Source: JAHJDO01 sp964437505
Lineage (GTDB): Bacteria; JAHJDO01
Length of the DNA stretch: 64,000 nt
NCBI GenBank assembly: GCA_964437505.1
Contig: CAYTGU010000006.1
Coordinates: forward strand, 1 to 64,000
Direction of reading: 5' to 3'
Shown: piece by piece, positions 16,130 to 22,659 of the stretch
Position numbering within the stretch: position 1 is the stretch's first letter
Layout of the letters: each line of letters starts with the position of its first letter
Notes under the pieces: generated by a model
Database searches by the model: none
Seen by the model: the letters and a program-made list of their open reading frames with translations, nothing else
Told to the model about the DNA's origin: nothing
Position numbers and translations under genes: made by a program

Positions 16130-17398
16130 ATGGCTGTTTACGCTTATGTGGCGATGAATAATCGCGGTAAAGAAGTAAATGGAACTGTTGAAGCAGAGAC
16201 TTCTACTTTAGCAATATCCCAGATAAGGGATATGGGCTATTTCCCTACGAAGGTTTATGAAAAGTCTCCTGCTTCTGCTACTTCAACGTCTGCCAAAACA
16301 GCAAAGTCCGGCGGTTCTAGTATGAATATTCAGATTAAACTGCCAGGAATTGGTGATAGAATAAAGCCAAGTCAATTATCCGTTTTTGTCAGACAATTAG
16401 CAACCTTGCTTGGCGCGGGTCTTCCTTTGTTGAGGAGTCTTAATGTCCTGAGTGACCAAGCTAAACCTGGTATTATGAAAGAAACTCTCTCTCAGGTGGC
16501 TACAGATATTGAGGGAGGCGCTACATTTTCAGAGACACTTGCCAAACATCCTAAAAGCTTTTCAAAACTTTTTATTAATATGATAAAGGCTGGTGAAGTT
16601 GGCGGGATTTTAGAGGCGGTTTTGGAAAGGCTGGCTGAGTTTTCAGAGAAAGAAGAAGCATTAAAGAGAAAGATTAAGTCTGCTATGGTTTATCCTATAC
16701 TTGTTACCGTTGCAGCTGGTGGAATACTTACTTTTTTGATTATAGTAGTTATCCCAACCTTCAAAAAAATGTTTGAAGATTTCAACACAGAGTTGCCGGG
16801 CGCTACTGTAATGCTGTTAAAAATGTCAGATGTTTTCAAGGATTGGAAAAATGTTCTTGTTGTTCTCGGATCATTAGTGGGGCTATTTATACTATACAAG
16901 ATTATCCGAAAGACACGAAAAGGAGCGTATTATTCAGATAAGCTTAAGTTGTATATTCCAGTTGTTGGGCCATTGATTAGAAAAACAGCTGTTGGGAGAT
17001 TTTCAAGGACATTTGCCACGCTGATCGGAAGCGGAGTTCCGATACTTCAAGCACTTACAATCGTAAAAGAAACATCAGGTAATGAAGTAATATCTCAATC
17101 AATGGTGGCTGTTCATGATAGTATCAGAGAAGGAGAATCAATAGCAGGACCACTTCAAGCAAGTGGAATATTCCCCCCACTGGTTATTAATATGGTGGAT
17201 GTTGGTGAAGAAACAGGAGCATTAGATAAGATGCTGCTTAAAGTCGCAGAAGCATATGATCAAGAAGTAGATGCTGCAGTAGTAGCTTTGACAAGTATAA
17301 TAGAACCAATTATGATTGTAGGCATGGGGGTTGTCGTCGGGTTCATAGTTATTGCGTTATTCTTACCGTTAATTAAGCTGGCTACAGCGATTGTATAA
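16130..17398 (+). CDS. pilC: Inner-membrane pilus platform protein PilC/GspF
   Basis: This 422-residue protein begins MAVYAYVAMNNRGKEVNG, typical of PilC/GspF. Two T2SSF domains (about 80-200 and 280-400) each precede transmembrane segments; hydrophobic segments near 180-210, 240-260 and 395-420 are clear. It couples the cytoplasmic ATPase to the pilin pool. It lies three bases downstream of the second pilB, so it is in the same operon. Confidence 0.95.
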   Translation: MAVYAYVAMNNRGKEVNGTVEAETSTLAISQIRDMGYFPTKVYEKSPASATSTSAKTAKSGGSSMNIQIKLPGIGDRIKPSQLSVFVRQLATLLGAGLPLLRSLNVLSDQAKPGIMKETLSQVATDIEGGATFSETLAKHPKSFSKLFINMIKAGEVGGILEAVLERLAEFSEKEEALKRKIKSAMVYPILVTVAAGGILTFLIIVVIPTFKKMFEDFNTELPGATVMLLKMSDVFKDWKNVLVVLGSLVGLFILYKIIRKTRKGAYYSDKLKLYIPVVGPLIRKTAVGRFSRTFATLIGSGVPILQALTIVKETSGNEVISQSMVAVHDSIREGESIAGPLQASGIFPPLVINMVDVGEETGALDKMLLKVAEAYDQEVDAAVVALTSIIEPIMIVGMGVVVGFIVIALFLPLIKLATAIV

Positions 17399-17405
17399 TG
17401 TAATA

Positions 17406-17476
17406 GGGTTCAAAATATTGAACCCCTACAAAACAGGCATCAAAATCTATCTGTAGGGGCACAATATCTTGTGCCC
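17406..17476. repeat. Two copies of a palindromic TGTAGGGG repeat between pilC and pilR
   Basis: Copy 1: GGGTTCAA (17406-17413), AATA, TTGAACCC (17418-17425), then CTACA. Copy 2: TGTAGG then GGGCACAA (17457-17464), TATC, TTGTGCCC (17469-17476). Both have 8-bp perfect arms with 4-base loops and the same outer TGTAGGGG/CCCCTACA frame, so they are one family. A related copy lies inside pilR at 18651-18675. Confidence 0.75.
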
Positions 17477-17489
17477 TTTAGAAAATATT

Positions 17490-18851
17490 ATGAATCCAAA
17501 AATTTTAGTTGTAGATGATGAACTAAATATGCGAAAGACCCTTTCTGGTATTCTTCTTCAGCAGGGCTATGATGTTAAAGTATGCGGGGATGGGAAAAAA
17601 GCTATAGAAATTTTAGATACCGAGCAATTCAATTTAATAATCACTGACATAAAGATGCCTCATATGGATGGAATGGCAATATTGTCTCTCCTCAGAAAGA
17701 AGAACATAGAAATACCTGTTATAATTATTACAGGGCATGCCACAGTGGATTCAGCAATTGATGCAGTAAAGCTTGGAGCTTATGATTATATAAGAAAACC
17801 ATACATGCCGGAGGAAATTCTTTTCTCTGTGCATAGAGCGGTAGAGCGTGAAAAACTGATAAGTGAAAATTTATATCTACATAATCAGCTGAAAGGAAAA
17901 TTTCGCTTTAAAGGATTAATAGGGAATAATAAGAAAATGCAGGATGTCTATCGACTGGCGCAAAAGGTCTCTAAAAGCAATGCTGCTATACTTATAAGGG
18001 GAGAGAGCGGGACAGGCAAAGAGTTGATAGCTAACGCAATTCACTATAACAGTCAGCGTAAAAATAATAAGTTTCTTGCTATAAATTGCGGAGCTTTACC
18101 CGAGAACCTGTTGGAGAGCGAACTATTTGGCCATAAGAAAGGCGCGTTTACAGGCGCTATAAGTAGTAGAAAAGGAATATTTGAGGTAGCTGATAAAGGA
18201 ACTATCTTTCTTGATGAAATAGGGGATCTTTCTTTAACTACGCAGATGAAATTATTGCGCGTTCTTCAGGATGGAGAATTTAGGGAAGTGGGAGGAACTC
18301 GGCAAATTAAGGTTGATGTGAGAATCATAAGCGCAACTAACAAGAATTTAGAAGATCGTATAAAGCAAGGTTTGTTCAGAGAGGATTTATATTATAGGAT
18401 AAATGTAATTGCTATTGATCTGCCTCCACTCAGGGAGAGGAAAGACGATATAGCTCTTTTGGTAAAGCATTTTTTAGAAAAGTATAATCCATTAAAATCT
18501 AAGGGGGGCACAGCTAAACGAATTTCCTCTGAAGCCATGAGTTTGCTAATAAACTTTGACTGGCCGGGCAATGTTAGAGAACTGGAAAATATAATTGAAC
18601 GCGCAGTAGCATTGCAGGAAGGCCCATGTATTCTTCCTGAGGATTTGCCTGTAGGGGTAGGTTTTCAACCTGCCCACATCCCAGCAGTTACAGGAGAGAA
18701 TTTTCATGAAGCGCGAACTGTCTTCGAAAAGAATTTTTTAATCAATATATTAAAAAAAACTAATAGAAATATATCCCTTGCCTCAAAGAAAGCTGGCATA
18801 AGCAGACGCCATTTCTATGAGAAGATGAAATTATATGGAATCAAAAGATAA
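17490..18851 (+). CDS. pilR: Sigma54-dependent response regulator (PilR/NtrC family)
   Basis: About 453 residues from ATG 17490; earlier in-frame codons fall inside the palindromic repeat. A receiver domain (1-120) has the DD pair near 9-10, the phospho-acceptor Asp in IITDIKMP, and the switch Lys in YIRKPY. The AAA+ domain (about 140-370) has Walker A GESGTGKE and GAFTGA, the sigma54-contact loop. A Fis-type helix-turn-helix (ISLASKKAGISRRHF) ends the protein. The linker before it contains a palindromic repeat translated as PVGVGFQPAHIP. It is expected to activate the -24/-12 promoter at 19993-20010. Confidence 0.93.
   Translation: MNPKILVVDDELNMRKTLSGILLQQGYDVKVCGDGKKAIEILDTEQFNLIITDIKMPHMDGMAILSLLRKKNIEIPVIIITGHATVDSAIDAVKLGAYDYIRKPYMPEEILFSVHRAVEREKLISENLYLHNQLKGKFRFKGLIGNNKKMQDVYRLAQKVSKSNAAILIRGESGTGKELIANAIHYNSQRKNNKFLAINCGALPENLLESELFGHKKGAFTGAISSRKGIFEVADKGTIFLDEIGDLSLTTQMKLLRVLQDGEFREVGGTRQIKVDVRIISATNKNLEDRIKQGLFREDLYYRINVIAIDLPPLRERKDDIALLVKHFLEKYNPLKSKGGTAKRISSEAMSLLINFDWPGNVRELENIIERAVALQEGPCILPEDLPVGVGFQPAHIPAVTGENFHEARTVFEKNFLINILKKTNRNISLASKKAGISRRHFYEKMKLYGIKR
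18651..18675. repeat. TGTAGGGG-family palindrome inside pilR
   Basis: GGGTAGGTT (18655-18663), loop TTC, AACCTGCCC (18667-18675), preceded by TGTAG. One G-T wobble interrupts the stem. It matches the pair at 17406-17476 and is read in frame at residues about 389-396, between the AAA+ and DNA-binding domains. Confidence 0.7.
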
Positions 18852-19968
18852 AGCATTTTCTCTGTTTTCACAAATTGCATATCTATTTATATTAACCGGG
18901 TTAGCTGTTTTTCTTATATACGTTGCTGTGATTGTATGGAAAGCTCCCATTCTTCGACACAGGGATTTTTTTATTGCAATTATCTTCTTTTCTCTGGGCT
19001 TGATTACCTTTGCCTACATATGGAAGATTATTCTTCAGCCGATATATAAGGGATTACGGACTACAGCTTTGAACAGTGGGTTTAAACCCACTGTTCAGGA
19101 CAATAGCCTGCAACCACTTATTAGCTCAAGGGAACAACTTAAAAAATGGTCTCAGGAATTGGAAAAAAGAGTAGAGGAGAGAACAGCAGAGCTAAAGAAA
19201 CTCAATAAGGAATTACTTGATACAGAGTTTGAGCTTATGGAAAGAGACAAGCTCTCTTCGATGGGAGAGATATCGGCAAAACTGGCGCATGAAATCAAGA
19301 ATCCTCTGGCAATTATTAATAATGCGGCGTTTTTTCTCAAAAATGTCTTTAAGAAACCTGATCCTGAAGTATCAGAGCAAGTTGGAATTCTTTTTCAGGA
19401 AACAGATCGTATTAATAGGCTTATTGCTGATTTACTTCAGTTTTCCAGAATTTCGGTATCCAAGGATAAGGATGTGGACATGATTGATGTTAATGTGGTG
19501 CTTGATAATGCTATCATGTCTTTTGAATCTGTAGTGGCTGTCCTTACAATAGAGAAAAAATACGCTATAAGATTACCAAAAGTAAGAGCCAATTCGGATC
19601 AGTTGAAACAGGTATTTTTGAATATAATTTCCAATGCTTATCAAGCTATGGAAAGCAGAGGACAGAGCACAGATGGCAGACTTACGGTACATACAGATGT
19701 TATAGAAGAGGCAGAAATAAAAATTATTTTCACTGATACAGGTTGCGGGATTGCGCCTGAGAATTTGCAGGAAATATTTACACCGTTTTTTTCGACAAAA
19801 GAGCCGGGAAAGGGGACAGGACTTGGTCTTTACATCTGTAAGTCCTTAATAAAAAGTCTTAATGGAGATATCTCTGTTCAATCTGAAGTTGGAAAGGGAA
19901 CTAGTTTTACCGTTAGTTTGCCAGTGAGAAAAACCGCACACACTTGGAAGGGAAAAGCACAAACTTAG
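18835..19968 (+). CDS. pilS: Membrane sensor histidine kinase (PilS/NtrB-like)
   Basis: A 377-residue kinase with two transmembrane helices (about 8-28 and 42-65), a coiled coil (about 105-150), the H box AHEIKNPLAI with the phospho-acceptor His near 162, the N box NIISNAYQAM, and the G boxes TGCGIAPENL and GKGTGLGLYICKS. It overlaps pilR by 17 bases. It is the likely partner of PilR. A perfect 26-base palindrome (19071-19096) is translated as part of the juxtamembrane segment near residues 79-88. Confidence 0.92.
   Translation: MESKDKAFSLFSQIAYLFILTGLAVFLIYVAVIVWKAPILRHRDFFIAIIFFSLGLITFAYIWKIILQPIYKGLRTTALNSGFKPTVQDNSLQPLISSREQLKKWSQELEKRVEERTAELKKLNKELLDTEFELMERDKLSSMGEISAKLAHEIKNPLAIINNAAFFLKNVFKKPDPEVSEQVGILFQETDRINRLIADLLQFSRISVSKDKDVDMIDVNVVLDNAIMSFESVVAVLTIEKKYAIRLPKVRANSDQLKQVFLNIISNAYQAMESRGQSTDGRLTVHTDVIEEAEIKIIFTDTGCGIAPENLQEIFTPFFSTKEPGKGTGLGLYICKSLIKSLNGDISVQSEVGKGTSFTVSLPVRKTAHTWKGKAQT
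19071..19096. repeat. Perfect 26-base palindrome inside pilS
   Basis: GAACAGTGGGTTT is followed directly by its exact reverse complement, with no loop. It is read in frame between the second membrane helix and the coiled coil. Sequence and setting fit a mobile palindromic element that has spread into a tolerant linker. Confidence 0.65.
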
Positions 19969-19992
19969 GATTAAGTAGTAAGGATTAGGGGG

Positions 19993-20010
19993 TTGGCATA
20001 AATGTTGCTT
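19993..20010 (+). promoter_or_regulatory. Sigma54 (-24/-12) promoter upstream of the pilin genes
   Basis: TTGGCAT and TTGCTT place GG at 19995-19996 and GC at 20007-20008 with exactly 10 bases between, the required spacing for sigma54. The consensus is TGGCAC-N5-TTGC. The first pilin gene starts 31 bases later with a GGAGGT ribosome site (20031-20036). The adjacent pilR/pilS genes encode the matching activator system. Confidence 0.85.
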
Positions 20011-20040
20011 TATAGTAATATAGAAGAAAGGGAGGTGGAA

Positions 20041-20388
20041 ATGAAATTTAAAAAAGGATTTACACTTATTGAGCTTTTGGTTGTAATAGCGATTATTACA
20101 TTGCTTGCTTCAATAGCAGTGCCCAATTATCTTAAACAGCTTGAGAAGACCAAGGTTGGAAAGGCAACAGCAGACATAATGCTCTTGAGAAAAAGCGTTG
20201 ACTTGTTCAGAGCTAATCATGAAGGAACCCTTCCTGAGAGTCTTGGTGTTCTTGTGTCGGAGAAATATCTAAGCAAAGCAGTTCCTACTGATCCATGGGG
20301 AGGAAGCTATTCATATGTATCAACAGCCAGCAGTTACACAATAACTGATGGAAGCAGTAAGGGCATATCAGAGACGATTAATTTTTAA
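20041..20388 (+). CDS. Type IV pilin-like / major pseudopilin (GspG family), copy 1
   Basis: About 115 residues from ATG 20041, set by the GGAGGT site five bases upstream; an upstream in-frame codon at 20002 lies within the sigma54 promoter. The prepilin leader is short and cleaved in KKG|FTLIELLVVIAI; Glu at mature position 5 is present. The soluble part has the AVPTDPWGGSYSY segment typical of GspG. It is the first gene after the sigma54 promoter, so it may be the main pilus subunit. Confidence 0.9.
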   Translation: MKFKKGFTLIELLVVIAIITLLASIAVPNYLKQLEKTKVGKATADIMLLRKSVDLFRANHEGTLPESLGVLVSEKYLSKAVPTDPWGGSYSYVSTASSYTITDGSSKGISETINF

Positions 20389-20399
20389 AGGAGGAGAAG

Positions 20400-20897
20400 A
20401 TGAGGAAAAGGACAGGATTTACACTTATTGAGCTTCTGGTCGTAATAGGCATCATTGTGCTTCTTGCAGGTATTGTAATGCCTAACTTCATGAAGCAGAT
20501 TGACAAGGCGAAGAAAACACGCGCAAGAGCGGACATTCACAGTGTTGAGAACGCTTTGGCAATGTATCAGACTGATTGGGGAACATATCCAGGTGATGGC
20601 ATAGTAAATAGTGGAAGTGCAGATTTATCTGGTGATCCAGATGATAATATTACTGGAGCTGGTGAATTAAAAGATATGTTACAAACAGCTGGGACAAATG
20701 GACGCGGACCATATCTTTCAAAGGATATTCCAAATGATCCTTATGGGACAGTATATAAATATAGAGCTTCGGGAGGCACTTCAACTGATTATACTAATCC
20801 GCTTAAAGAACGCAGTTATGACCTCTGGTCGTATGGTAAGGATAAGGCTGATGGCGGGGACGATGACATAGCGTGTTGGGATACTGGGACAAACTAA
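20400..20897 (+). CDS. gspG: Major pseudopilin GspG family, copy 2
   Basis: 165 residues beginning MRKRTG|FTLIELLVVIGI, with Glu5 of the mature protein conserved. The C-terminal part has the GspG features PNDPYGTVYKY and SYDLWSYGKDKADGGDDDI, the acidic segment being the usual Ca-binding end. It is longer than copy 1 by an insert after LAMYQTDWGTYP. It lies 11 bases after copy 1 with a GGAGGAG ribosome site. Confidence 0.93.
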   Translation: MRKRTGFTLIELLVVIGIIVLLAGIVMPNFMKQIDKAKKTRARADIHSVENALAMYQTDWGTYPGDGIVNSGSADLSGDPDDNITGAGELKDMLQTAGTNGRGPYLSKDIPNDPYGTVYKYRASGGTSTDYTNPLKERSYDLWSYGKDKADGGDDDIACWDTGTN

Positions 20898-20899
20898 GA

Positions 20900-21466
20900 A
20901 TGAAGACGACAGACGACAGACCACAGACGACAGACCACGGTAAAAAACTATGGTCTAAAGTAGGTTTCACCGCTGTTGAGCTTATGATAGTGCTTGCAAT
21001 CATGGGTATTATGCTTGTTGCAGCAGTACCATCATTTGTCCAATTCACAAGAAATTCCAGGATTAAGAGCGGAGCGCAGATGGTTGTTTCCGCTCTTAGA
21101 ACTGCGCGCAGTTATGCAATAACAAAAAGAAAAAACTGCATGGTCATTGTAGATACCACAATGAATGCAGTAAAGATCTATGAGAACGATACAGGAACAC
21201 TGAGTAACTGGAAAGTAATGCCAAAGACGATTGTAATTAGTCATGAAATTTCATCCGGATATCATCTTAATGTACCGTATCCTGACGATTCAGCGGCGGC
21301 AAGTGGAAGTTATACGTCAAAACCTACAGTCAAATTCAAACCAACAGGAGGAGCGACTATTGGTGGCACAATTCAGGTTAGTGATGACGATAAGACAAAT
21401 CCTGATACATCCTATATTACATGGACAAACATTACAGGTCGTGTGAGGACATCGCGTACGCCATGA
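20900..21466 (+). CDS. Minor pseudopilin GspH-like
   Basis: About 188 residues from ATG 20900. The N-terminal methylation segment is VG|FTAVELMIVLAIMGI, with Glu5 kept, followed by a GspH-like beta-rich domain. The leader before the cleavage site is about 24 residues, far longer than in the GspG genes, and is encoded by GACAGAC-type repeats at 20904-20956. A start at 20873 inside the preceding gene is open but has no better support. Confidence 0.82.
   Translation: MKTTDDRPQTTDHGKKLWSKVGFTAVELMIVLAIMGIMLVAAVPSFVQFTRNSRIKSGAQMVVSALRTARSYAITKRKNCMVIVDTTMNAVKIYENDTGTLSNWKVMPKTIVISHEISSGYHLNVPYPDDSAAASGSYTSKPTVKFKPTGGATIGGTIQVSDDDKTNPDTSYITWTNITGRVRTSRTP
20904..20956. repeat. GACAGAC-type tandem repeat encoding the GspH leader
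   Basis: Repeated units AGACGAC / AGACCAC (ACGACAGACGACAGACCACAG and so on) are followed by GTAAAAAACTATGGTCT. The same element recurs at 21945-22007 in the next leader but one, with the same order of parts, so the two are copies of one dispersed repeat. Confidence 0.75.
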
Positions 21467-21482
21467 TAAGGGGACATAAAGA

Positions 21483-21938
21483 ATGTTTAGGATTTTGAGA
21501 ATTAGAATTTTGAATTTGTTTCGGATTTGCTCTACTCGCGCTTTCAGCCTTCTTGAACTTGTTATTTCAATGGCTATTCTGTCTATCGCGCTTCTCGGAC
21601 TTATTCAAATGTTCCCTGTAGGTCTCAGGGCAAGCAAGCATGCAGGAGACTACACAATGATGACATTTCTTGGTCAGCAAAAAATGAGTGATATTGAGCA
21701 GAATAAATATGAAGATAATGAGTATATGAATGCCAATGATGTTAGTGATATTGATACGTCTTCGTCCTTGACTACTTCAGATCATTTTTTTGCTTCTCCA
21801 AATGAGAGTTTTTCATGGAGTTGCGTGGTTTCGACTCATAATGATATAGATAATTTGTATCACGCTACTTTAGCTATATACTGTAATGATAGAGGCGATA
21901 CCAGAATTGAGGAATTTGTAACGAGTTATGTTAAGTGA
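21483..21938 (+). CDS. Minor pseudopilin GspI/PilV-like
   Basis: 151 residues. The prepilin site is CSTRA|FSLLELVISMAILSI, with Ala at -1 and Glu5 present. The domain following fits GspI (GLIQMFPVGLRASKHAGDYT). The 20-residue leader (MFRILRIRILNLFRIC) is encoded by an AT-rich dispersed repeat. The stop overlaps the start of the next gene by 11 bases. Confidence 0.82.
   Translation: MFRILRIRILNLFRICSTRAFSLLELVISMAILSIALLGLIQMFPVGLRASKHAGDYTMMTFLGQQKMSDIEQNKYEDNEYMNANDVSDIDTSSSLTTSDHFFASPNESFSWSCVVSTHNDIDNLYHATLAIYCNDRGDTRIEEFVTSYVK
21485..21526. repeat. AT-rich dispersed repeat encoding the GspI leader
   Basis: The stretch TTGAATTTGTTTCGGATTTG and the preceding GAATTAGAATT units match, in reverse complement, the intergenic repeat at 6967-7012 (CGAAACAA / AAATTCGAA wording). 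Confidence 0.5.
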
Positions 21939-22659
21939 AATAAAAACAGACGACAGACGACAGACCACAGTAAAAAACCATGGTCCATGGTCTATTGTCC
22001 ATGGTCTAAAAGGTAGTTCTGCTTTCACATTGATCGAAATGATGATCACAACAGCAGTTTTGGCTTTATTGATAACAGGCATTTATTCTGTTTTTAAAGG
22101 TGGTACCGATTCATGGACAAAGGGTAATGTAAGAATGGAGCGGTATCAGAACGCAAGAGCAATTCTGGGGATGATGTCAAGAGAGATCTCCTGCGCAATG
22201 GTTAATGAGGCGAGAAAGATATATATGCTGGGAATAAATGACGATGGCACTCGGATAAAAACAGGCAGTAGCAGGGATGAACTGTTTTTTATTGCTCCTG
22301 TACACGAAACCAGTAGTTTGGGAACTGACGAGTCTGATATGTGTGAAATAGGCTACTGGACAAGAGGAGATACCGAGATTATGCGCCATTATACAGCTTC
22401 ATCTGTGGATTTTGTTTATAAAAGTGGAGATAATAGCGATTCGCTTGGCGTAAAAGCAACAGATCTTCAATTTTATTATTACTATGACAATAATGATGCG
22501 GATTCTCAGGTAAACTGGGGTTCTAATGATTCGGATGCAGATACCTATTTATATACTTTGCCAAAAAAGATAACAATAGTTCTCAAAACAAGAGATGAAG
22601 AAGCGAGAGAAGATACTCAGACCTTTGAGACCACTGTATTTATGCCGGGAGCGGAATGA
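21928..22659 (+). CDS. Minor pseudopilin GspJ-like
   Basis: 243 residues. The prepilin motif is SSA|FTLIEMMITTAVLALL, with Glu5 present and Ala at -1, then a GspJ-like domain (VFKGGTDSWTKGNVRMERYQNARAI is diagnostic in style). The leader is about 32 residues and is encoded by the GACAGAC/CCATGG repeat at 21945-22007. The end overlaps gspK by four bases. Confidence 0.82.
   Translation: MLSEIKTDDRRQTTVKNHGPWSIVHGLKGSSAFTLIEMMITTAVLALLITGIYSVFKGGTDSWTKGNVRMERYQNARAILGMMSREISCAMVNEARKIYMLGINDDGTRIKTGSSRDELFFIAPVHETSSLGTDESDMCEIGYWTRGDTEIMRHYTASSVDFVYKSGDNSDSLGVKATDLQFYYYYDNNDADSQVNWGSNDSDADTYLYTLPKKITIVLKTRDEEAREDTQTFETTVFMPGAE
21945..22007. repeat. GACAGAC/CCATGG repeat encoding the GspJ leader
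   Basis: It has tandem GACAGAC units, then GTAAAAAACCATGGTC, then two more CCATGGTC units around TCTATTGTC. It is a longer version of the element at 20904-20956 and is translated in a partly different frame, so the peptide similarity fades while the DNA similarity persists. Confidence 0.75.

Noticed and set aside
17469..17489. Earlier start for pilR
   Set aside because: The codons lie in the palindromic repeat; ATG 17490 directly precedes the receiver domain.
20002..20040. Earlier in-frame start for the first pilin
   Set aside because: It lies within the sigma54 promoter; ATG 20041 has GGAGGT and gives a normal 6-residue leader.
20904..20956. CRISPR array
   Set aside because: The units are 7 bp, contiguous and without spacers; no cas gene is nearby.
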